DNA from: Frateuria edaphi
GTDB taxonomy: Bacteria > Pseudomonadota > Gammaproteobacteria > Xanthomonadales > Rhodanobacteraceae
DNA length: 64,000 bases
Assembly (NCBI RefSeq): GCF_021117405.1
Contig: NZ_CP088251.1
Coordinates: 3,271,001-3,335,000 of the forward strand
Direction of reading: 5' to 3'
Shown in pieces: positions 58,476 through 64,000 of this stretch (positions within the stretch are counted from its first letter, which is position 1; every line of letters begins with the position of its first letter). Below the pieces are notes generated by a model. It saw only the letters and a program-made list of their open reading frames with translations, was not told the origin of the DNA and ran no database searches. The translations under genes were made by a program, and so were the position numbers.

Positions 58476-59456
58476 ATGACCCCACCCGCCACCCGTCCGC
58501 TCTGGAAGCGCATGCTGTTCCGCCGCCTGAAGTTCTTCGGCGTGCTGGTGGCCCTGGTGGTGGCGCTGCTTGGCGGCAGCTACCTGTTCGCCCCGCAATG
58601 GCTGCTGGGCGCGCACGTGATGCGCCAGGCGATGGCCGCGCACGTGGAGAAAAACACGCTGCGCGCGGGCGACACCACCTGGAGCTACTACGAAGGCGGC
58701 CAGGGCCCGACGCTGGTACTGCTGCACGGCTTCGCCGCGGACAAGACCATCTGGCTGCCCCTGGCCGAACAGCTCACGCCGCATTTCCACGTGGTGATCC
58801 CGGACCTGCCCGGCTGGGGCGAATCCTCGCGCAACCCGGATGCCAGTTACGGCGTCGACGCCCAGGCGCGGCGCCTGCAGTCATTTCTCGCGGCGCTGCA
58901 CCTGCAGCGTTTCGTACTGGTCGGGCACTCGATGGGCGGCGCGATCGCAGGCGTCTATGCGGCCGAATACCCGCAGGGCGTGGCCGCGCTGGCGCTGGTC
59001 GATGCCTATGGCCTGAAAGCCACTCCGAACGATTTCGATCGCACCATCGCGGCCGGCAAGGATCCGTTCGCCTACGACGACCGCGCCGGCTTCGAACACG
59101 CGCTCAAGCTCGCCTTCCTGCAGCCGCCCGAGGTGCCCGGCCGCATCGAGGACGTCTTCGTCGCACGCAACCGGCAGGATCGCGCCTTCATCGAACGCAC
59201 GCTCGCCGAGCTACGCAAACCCGAAGACTACCTTTCGCTGCAACAGCGGCTGGGCCAGCTCACCATGCCGGTGCTGGGGCTGTGGTGCAGCAAGGATCGC
59301 ATGGTCGATCCGTCCGCGCTGGACAGCCTTCGCAACGGCCTGGTGCAAGCACCGGCGATCAGCTCCAGCGTTCTCAACGGCTGCAACCACATGCCGATGA
59401 TGGAAAAGCCCGAGGCCACCGCGCAGGTGCTGACCGGCTTCGTGCTGGGGCACTAG
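58476..59456 (+). CDS. membrane-anchored alpha/beta hydrolase
   Basis: 326 residues. One N-terminal helix (about 17-38) anchors or exports the protein. The fold motifs are LVLLHGFAADKTIW with the oxyanion segment, VGHSMGGAIAG with the nucleophile Ser, WCSKDRMVD with the acid and NHMPMMEKP with the catalytic His. It resembles lipase/esterase-like hydrolases; the substrate is unknown. It is in the same orientation as the peptidase gene, 100 bases downstream with a repeat between, so is probably separate. Confidence 0.88.
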   Translation: MTPPATRPLWKRMLFRRLKFFGVLVALVVALLGGSYLFAPQWLLGAHVMRQAMAAHVEKNTLRAGDTTWSYYEGGQGPTLVLLHGFAADKTIWLPLAEQLTPHFHVVIPDLPGWGESSRNPDASYGVDAQARRLQSFLAALHLQRFVLVGHSMGGAIAGVYAAEYPQGVAALALVDAYGLKATPNDFDRTIAAGKDPFAYDDRAGFEHALKLAFLQPPEVPGRIEDVFVARNRQDRAFIERTLAELRKPEDYLSLQQRLGQLTMPVLGLWCSKDRMVDPSALDSLRNGLVQAPAISSSVLNGCNHMPMMEKPEATAQVLTGFVLGH

Positions 59457-59512
59457 CCGCGGCGCGTCCCGCCCTTCCCCCGAGAGGGAGGGACATGCCG
59501 CGCCGGACCCGG

Positions 59513-60199
59513 TCAGCCAGGCAACCGCACACCGAGAAGAGCGAACCGCCGCAGCCCTTCGACGCTGGGCAGCAGCGCCCGCCCGTGCGACGCGTGGCGT
59601 AGCCAACCCGCCTCCAGCATGGCGCCGGTGAGCGCCACGCCCAACGGCCCGCCCACGTGCAGGCGCCGTTCGGTCCAGTCCAGGCAAGCACGGCCGCGCA
59701 GTCCCGGCAAGCGCGCCACGGCCTCCGGGTTGAGTCCCGCCTCGGCCAGCGCCGCGGCACCGGCAGGGGCCAGAGAGAGGCCTTCGCTGGTGGTCGTCAG
59801 ATGGCCGCGCCCGAGCAACTCGGCGCAGAGCGCCACCCCGAGCTGGCCGGCGAGATGGCGATAGCAGCTGCGCGCGCGCCGCAGCGCGGTATCCCCGCTC
59901 GGCGGCGCGATCGACTGGCGCGGCAGGGCCAGCGCTTCGAGCCAGCCGGCCACTTCGTCACCGGCGAGACGGTAATAGCGATGGCGTCCCTGTACCTGCA
60001 CGGCAAGCAGGCCGCCTTCGAGCAGGCGCTTGAGGTGCGCGCTGGCCGTCGGTGCGCCGACGCCCGCCGCTCGCGCCAGCTCGCCGGCCGGGCGGGCGGT
60101 GCCGTCGGCCAAGGCAAGAAGCATCGAGGCGCGCGCCGGTTCGGCGAGCAGGGCGCCGATTTCGGAAAGCTGGCGTGGGGTGGGCGGGATGGCGGGCAT
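59513..60199 (-). CDS. ArsR-type winged-helix transcriptional regulator
   Basis: 228 residues. The N-terminal part (about 8-85) is an ArsR-type winged helix: LLAEPARASMLLALADG, ELARAAGVGAPTASAHLKRLLEGGLL (recognition helix) and GRHRYYRLA (wing). The C-terminal 140 residues contain a conserved Cys-rich segment (RARSCYRHLAGQLGVALCAELL) and RACLDWTERRLHVGGPLG, typical of a larger ArsR-like group whose effector is not well defined. No arsenic or metal transport gene is adjacent. The regulated genes are unknown. Confidence 0.82.
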   Translation of the reverse strand: MPAIPPTPRQLSEIGALLAEPARASMLLALADGTARPAGELARAAGVGAPTASAHLKRLLEGGLLAVQVQGRHRYYRLAGDEVAGWLEALALPRQSIAPPSGDTALRRARSCYRHLAGQLGVALCAELLGRGHLTTTSEGLSLAPAGAAALAEAGLNPEAVARLPGLRGRACLDWTERRLHVGGPLGVALTGAMLEAGWLRHASHGRALLPSVEGLRRFALLGVRLPG

Positions 60200-60400
60200 G
60201 GGGCGAGTCTAGTACCGCTGTTGCCCGGGACCTTTCGATGCACGGCGAAGCGTGTAGCCCTCCGCAAGAGTGCCTATCCGTCCCTGACGCAGCTTCCCCG
60301 GGCAGGCCATGGGACAGAGCGCCACTTGCGGGTCCCTCCCGGCGGACACGAGGAATGCTGCCAACGGGTGGATGGGGCGAACTTGCCGGGATCTTTCCGT

Positions 60401-62956
60401 TCACGTCCCGCGCGGCTTCGCCCGATGCGTCGGGGTGGCGGACCAGGGATCGTCCGGCCAGGGGTGGCGCGGGTAGCGGCCTTTGAGTTCCTTCTTTACT
60501 TCCGGGTACGTGCGCTCCCAGAAGCCCTTGAGGTCTTGCGTGACCTGGATCGGCCGGCCGGCGGGCGAGAGCAGGTGCAGGGTTACCGGCACGCGCCCAC
60601 CGGCCACGCGCGGGGTATCGGCCAGGCCAAACAATTCCTGCAATTTCACCGCCAGCACCGGGGGCTCGCCGGGTGCGTATTCGAGCTTGCGCACCTGGCC
60701 GCTGGGGACCGTGAGGCTCTCCGGGGCGTGCTGGTCGAGCTGGCGGCGCTGCTCGTAGTCGAACAGTGCGGCCAGCGCCTGGGAGAGCTCGTCGGTGCCG
60801 AGCGCGTCGAGCTTGCGCTTGCCTTGCAGGTACGGCCCGAGCCAGTCCTCCAGCGAAGCCAGCAGCGTCGCGTCGGACACGTCGGGCAAGCCCAGCTCGG
60901 GCATCCAGCCGGCCAGCGCCTGCATGCGCGCGCGCAGGCGTCGGGCGGTCTCGCTCCAGGGCAGCGCATCGATGCCGCGACTGCGTACCGCCGCGAGCAG
61001 CGCAGGCAATGCGTCCTCCGGCCGTACCGGCACGCTGCGCCGTTCCAGCACGATGGCGCCGAAGCGCTGTTCCTCGAACGCCTCCACCGCACCCCGGCTG
61101 TCGTTCCAGCGCAACGTGCGCTCGCGCCGGAAGTGCTGCGGGAAATCCTCATCGAGGCGGCGCGGGTCGAACGGCGCCGCGGCGAGCACCAGGCTGTCGC
61201 GCGCCTCCAGACGCAGGTCGAGCACGACCAGCCAGGGTTCGCCGAGCAGCGCGCTGCCGTCGTGCAGGGTGGCGCCGCGGCCATTGGCCAGCGTGTAGCG
61301 GCGCGGATTGGCTTCGTCCTGGCGGGCGATGCGGTCGGGCCAGGCATGCAGCAGGAGGCCGCCGACGGCATGGCTGTCGGGTACGCCGCTGGCGGCCGTG
61401 CGGACGTCCAGACGTCTGCGCCAGCCCTTGGACGCCTGCTCGATGGCGGCCATGGCGCCGCTGTCGAAACCCCCGCGCGCACCGATTCCCTTCGATGGGC
61501 CGGGGGTGGCACCCCGGCGGTCGCGCCAGGCGTGCAGCGCGTCGATGCGCAGACGGAAGTCGTCGCTGCGCGCCTGGTCGCCGCGCAGCGGCGAACGTGC
61601 CTCGACCAGTGCCAGCAGGTCGGCGGCCAGCGGGTGCAGTTCCGCCGGCGCACGCAGGGCCATGGCAGCCAGTCGCGGGGTGGCGCCGAGTTCGAGCATG
61701 CGCCGGCCCAGCGGCGTGATGCGGCCATCCGCGCCGAGCGCGCCCAACGCGGCCAGCAGTTCGCGCGCCTGCGCGAGCGCGCCCGATGGCGGCGGATCCA
61801 GCCAGCGCAACGTGTCGTCGCTGCCGGCGCTGACACCCCAGGCGGCCAGTTCGAGCGCCAGGCCCGACAACTCGGCCTGGTCGATCTCCGGCGTGCGCGC
61901 CGCTTCCGGCCGCCGGCTCTGTGGCCACAGGCGATAGGCCGTGCCCTCGGCGACGCGACCGGCGCGACCGGCGCGCTGGTCGGCCGAGGCCTGCGAGATC
62001 GCGACCGTTTCCAGCCGGGAAAAACCGGAGTTGGGGTCGAAGCGCGGCTCGCGCGCCAGGCCGGCATCGATCACCGCGCGGATGCCGGGCAGCGTCACGC
62101 TCGATTCGGCCACGTTGGTGGCGAGGATCATCCGCCGCGTGCCCGGCTCGGCCGGCGCCAGCGCGGCCTGCTGTTCGGCCAGCGAGAGTTCCCCGTGCAG
62201 GGCTAGGATCTCGAGTTGCTCTCCTTTTGCGAGAGGAGAGGGAAGCGTGTTTTCGAGCAGCGCATGGGCGCGAGCGATCTCTCGGCGACCGGGCAGGAAC
62301 ACCAGCACGTCGCCTGGATTGTCTTCCAGCGCCTGGCGCGCGACGCGGGCCAAGTGGTGCTCGGGCGTCTCCTGCGCGCGCGCGGGCGGATGCTCGACGC
62401 GCACGGGAAAGCTGCGTCCCGGGCTGGACAGCCGCGGTGCGTCCAGCCAGCGCGCAATGCGCTCGCCGTCGAGCGTGGCGGACATCACCAGCAGCCGCAG
62501 GTCGGGGCGCAGGGTCGCCTGCACGTCCAGCGCCAGGGCGAGGCCGAGGTCACCGGCCAGGTGGCGTTCGTGGAACTCGTCGAACAGGATCGCGCCGATG
62601 CCGGACAACTCCGGGTCGTCCTGGATCAGCCGCGTGAGGATGCCTTCGGTGACCACCTCGATGCGGGTGGCGGCACTGACCCGGGATTCGAAGCGGATGT
62701 GGTAGCCGACGGTCCGGCCGACCTCCTCATCCCGCTGCGCCGCCATGAACTGCGCGGCGGCGCGCGCGGCGATCCGCCGTGGTTCGAGCATCACGATGCG
62801 CCGGCCTTGCAGCCACGGCGCCTCGAGCAGCGCCGGCGGTACCTGGGTGGTCTTGCCGGCGCCGGGCGGCGCTTCGAGGACCAGGCGCGGGTGGGCGTCG
62901 AGCGAGGCGCGCAGTTCCGGGATGAGCGGGGTGATGGGGAAGTCGGCTTGCGTCAT
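60401..62956 (-). CDS. hrpB: ATP-dependent helicase HrpB
   Basis: 851 residues of the DEAH-box family. Motifs: EAPPGAGKTTQVP (I), LFDEFHERHLA (II, DEFH), MSATLDGERI (III), LATNVAESSVTLPGI (V) and ADQRAGRAGRVAEG (VI), then the HA2 and HrpB-specific C-terminal domains. The role in bacteria is not settled; it is thought to act on RNA. At about residues 238-246 the sequence TLPSPLAKGEQ is encoded by a CCCTCTCC...GGAGAG repeat unit (62219-62240) of the intergenic family, inserted in frame in a loop before the ALHGELS segment. The ATG at 62956 was preferred to 63013. Confidence 0.9.
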   Translation of the reverse strand: MTQADFPITPLIPELRASLDAHPRLVLEAPPGAGKTTQVPPALLEAPWLQGRRIVMLEPRRIAARAAAQFMAAQRDEEVGRTVGYHIRFESRVSAATRIEVVTEGILTRLIQDDPELSGIGAILFDEFHERHLAGDLGLALALDVQATLRPDLRLLVMSATLDGERIARWLDAPRLSSPGRSFPVRVEHPPARAQETPEHHLARVARQALEDNPGDVLVFLPGRREIARAHALLENTLPSPLAKGEQLEILALHGELSLAEQQAALAPAEPGTRRMILATNVAESSVTLPGIRAVIDAGLAREPRFDPNSGFSRLETVAISQASADQRAGRAGRVAEGTAYRLWPQSRRPEAARTPEIDQAELSGLALELAAWGVSAGSDDTLRWLDPPPSGALAQARELLAALGALGADGRITPLGRRMLELGATPRLAAMALRAPAELHPLAADLLALVEARSPLRGDQARSDDFRLRIDALHAWRDRRGATPGPSKGIGARGGFDSGAMAAIEQASKGWRRRLDVRTAASGVPDSHAVGGLLLHAWPDRIARQDEANPRRYTLANGRGATLHDGSALLGEPWLVVLDLRLEARDSLVLAAAPFDPRRLDEDFPQHFRRERTLRWNDSRGAVEAFEEQRFGAIVLERRSVPVRPEDALPALLAAVRSRGIDALPWSETARRLRARMQALAGWMPELGLPDVSDATLLASLEDWLGPYLQGKRKLDALGTDELSQALAALFDYEQRRQLDQHAPESLTVPSGQVRKLEYAPGEPPVLAVKLQELFGLADTPRVAGGRVPVTLHLLSPAGRPIQVTQDLKGFWERTYPEVKKELKGRYPRHPWPDDPWSATPTHRAKPRGT
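62219..62240. repeat. interspersed repeat unit inside hrpB
   Basis: CTCTCCT (62219-62225) and AGGAGAG (62234-62240) around an 8-base loop, next to GGGAAG. It is the CCCTCTCCCC-family core, here read in frame as part of hrpB. Confidence 0.55.
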
Positions 62957-62994
62957 TCCCGCGAATGATAAGGCCTGGGCCTGGCAACCCCCGG

Positions 62995-63080
62995 GCACCT
63001 CCCCCCGTGACACGGGGGAAGGAACAGGTACGAAACCGCCTATCGAGCCCTCCCCCGTCTACGCAAGAGGGTGCCGGCGG
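62995..63080. repeat. degenerate CCCTCTCCCC-family copies
   Basis: CCTCCCCCCGTGACACGGGGGAAGG and CCCTCCCCCGTCTACGCAAGAGGG, two imperfect hairpins between hrpB and the secretin gene. Confidence 0.45.
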
Positions 63081-63106
63081 GCGGATGGGAGTCGCCCCGG
63101 CAGGAT

Positions 63107-64000
63107 TTACTTCCCACCCGCCATGCACTGCGCCACCCATTTGCGCGCCGTGTCCACGCCCTCGGTATCGCCCAGGTGCGTGCGCACGCTGGCGATGAGC
63201 TGCCAGTTGCGCGCGCACAGTTCACCGTGCTGCGAGCCATTGCGCCACGACTCCAGGGCCAGCCGTTGCGCGGCGTCGTAGTCGCTCTGCTTGAGCGCCG
63301 CTTCGGCCTGCTGGTGGAGCTGCTCGGGCGAGGCCGGCGGCGTCGGCAGCGGCACGTCGGTCGGCGAGGCGGCCGGCGGCGGCGGTTCCTTCGCGCGCTC
63401 GGCGCGCAGCGGAGCGAGCGACTCGAACTTGGCCTGGTACTCGTCGGTGATGCGCTTGGCGTCGTCGCTGGAACCGATCACCCGCGGCGTGATCAGCACG
63501 ATCAGCTCGGAGCGGTTGCGGTGGCGGTCGGTGCTGCCGAACAGGCGGCCGATCAGCGGGACCCGGTTCAGGCCCGGGATGCCGGTGTCGGTGTCGCCCT
63601 CGTCCTGGCGGATCAGGCCGCCCAGCAGCACGGTCTGCCCGCTCTGCACGCCCACCTGGGTGGCGATCTCGCGCTGCTGGATGGTGTAGTTGCCGTTGGA
63701 GTCCTTGGTGCCCGGCACGCTCACCTGCTGCTTGATGTTGAGGTAGACCAGGCCGCCGGGATTGATGCGCGGCTGCACGTCCATGATCACGCCGGTGCTG
63801 ATGTATTGCACCTGGCCGATGGTGGTCGGACTGTCGTTGGTCGTGGTGCCCAGGCCGGTGGTGAAGAAGGTCTGGTTGACCGGGATCTGGTCGCCTGCCT
63901 GGATGTGCGCGACCTGGTTGTTCATCACCACCAGCGACGGCGCCGAGAGCGTCTTGACGTTGCCGTTGGTCTCCTGCGCGTGCAGCGCGACCTGCAGGTT
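63107..64000 (-). CDS. gspD: type II secretion system secretin (GspD), C-terminal part
   Basis: The open frame continues to the window edge without a start, so this is the 3' end of a longer gene. The visible 297 residues begin with NLQVALHAQETNGNVKTLSAPS. The secretin core follows: VVMNNQVAHIQAGDQIPV, VIMDVQPRINPGGLVYLNIKQQVS, SGQTVLLGGLIRQDEGDTDTGIPGLNRVPLIGRLFG and SELIVLITPRVI. GspD forms the outer membrane channel for folded proteins. After the core (from about the 12th residue of ITDEYQAKFESLAPL) there is a Pro-rich linker and a tetratricopeptide-like C-terminal extension (LHQQAEAALKQSDYDAAQRLALESWRNG), not standard for GspD. No other gsp genes are in the window. Confidence 0.9.
   Translation of the reverse strand, partial: NLQVALHAQETNGNVKTLSAPSLVVMNNQVAHIQAGDQIPVNQTFFTTGLGTTTNDSPTTIGQVQYISTGVIMDVQPRINPGGLVYLNIKQQVSVPGTKDSNGNYTIQQREIATQVGVQSGQTVLLGGLIRQDEGDTDTGIPGLNRVPLIGRLFGSTDRHRNRSELIVLITPRVIGSSDDAKRITDEYQAKFESLAPLRAERAKEPPPPAASPTDVPLPTPPASPEQLHQQAEAALKQSDYDAAQRLALESWRNGSQHGELCARNWQLIASVRTHLGDTEGVDTARKWVAQCMAGGK

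Overview
The window is a 64 kb stretch of high-GC chromosome. Gene content, protein character and intergenic repeats suggest a gammaproteobacterium of the Xanthomonadales/Lysobacterales group, most like Rhodanobacteraceae (Rhodanobacter, Dyella, Luteibacter) or Xanthomonadaceae. This placement is inference from family resemblance, since no rRNA or marker search was possible. Clues are a Mg-type HemB, a two-domain PutA, a thymidine kinase without its zinc cysteines, a SecB/GpsA pair, many interspersed short inverted repeats between genes, and very short leaders on several genes. I saw no tRNA or rRNA gene, integrase, transposase, phage gene or CRISPR array. The region reads as stable core genome with a few lineage-specific genes.

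Layout. 1-3.4 kb (minus): aa3 cytochrome c oxidase operon (DUF2244, ctaC, ctaD, a small membrane ORF) with a recognisable promoter. 3.6-8.4 kb (plus): putA and an aldehyde dehydrogenase. 8.5-10 kb (minus): fadL with its terminator. 10.2-14 kb (plus): ycgL-like gene and a membrane-anchored ankyrin protein. 14-21.3 kb: a KefB/C-type antiporter, glutaminyl cyclase, hemB, glk, an exported thioredoxin-like protein and a HAD phosphatase. 21.4-26.2 kb (minus): SNF2 helicase, gpsA, secB. 26.5-28.6 kb (plus): rpmB-rpmG, DUF4166-DCC pair, DUF3016. 28.7-35.8 kb: fatty-acid desaturase, a four-gene GldA/GldG-like ABC operon, gnd, mutM. 35.8-42 kb: 2OG oxygenase, subtilase with SLH-like repeats, a gene of unknown function, tdk, a halogenase-like flavoprotein. 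42-48.6 kb: rep, TPR-sulfotransferase and a convergent TonB-dependent receptor. 48.8-54.6 kb: AI-2E-type permease, e(P4) acid phosphatase, a lipoprotein, plsB. 54.7-60.2 kb: amidohydrolase, M1 aminopeptidase, alpha/beta hydrolase, ArsR-type regulator. 60.4-64 kb (minus): hrpB and the 3' end of a type II secretion secretin gene that runs off the window.

How the genes fit together. Phospholipid and fatty-acid functions recur (fadL, gpsA, plsB, desaturase), as do respiration and carbon flow (cta genes, putA, glk, gnd, hemB) and exported peptide hydrolysis (subtilase, M1 peptidase, amidohydrolase, secretin). The genes are scattered in small transcription units rather than one large pathway. The most unusual items are the three SLH-like repeats on a Gram-negative subtilase, an interspersed repeat that has become coding sequence inside hrpB, a 495-base intergenic block of mosaic repeats, an attenuator-like leader before a lipoprotein gene, and -10-like boxes only 6 to 9 bases from several start codons. 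I did not find a clearly new multi-gene system.
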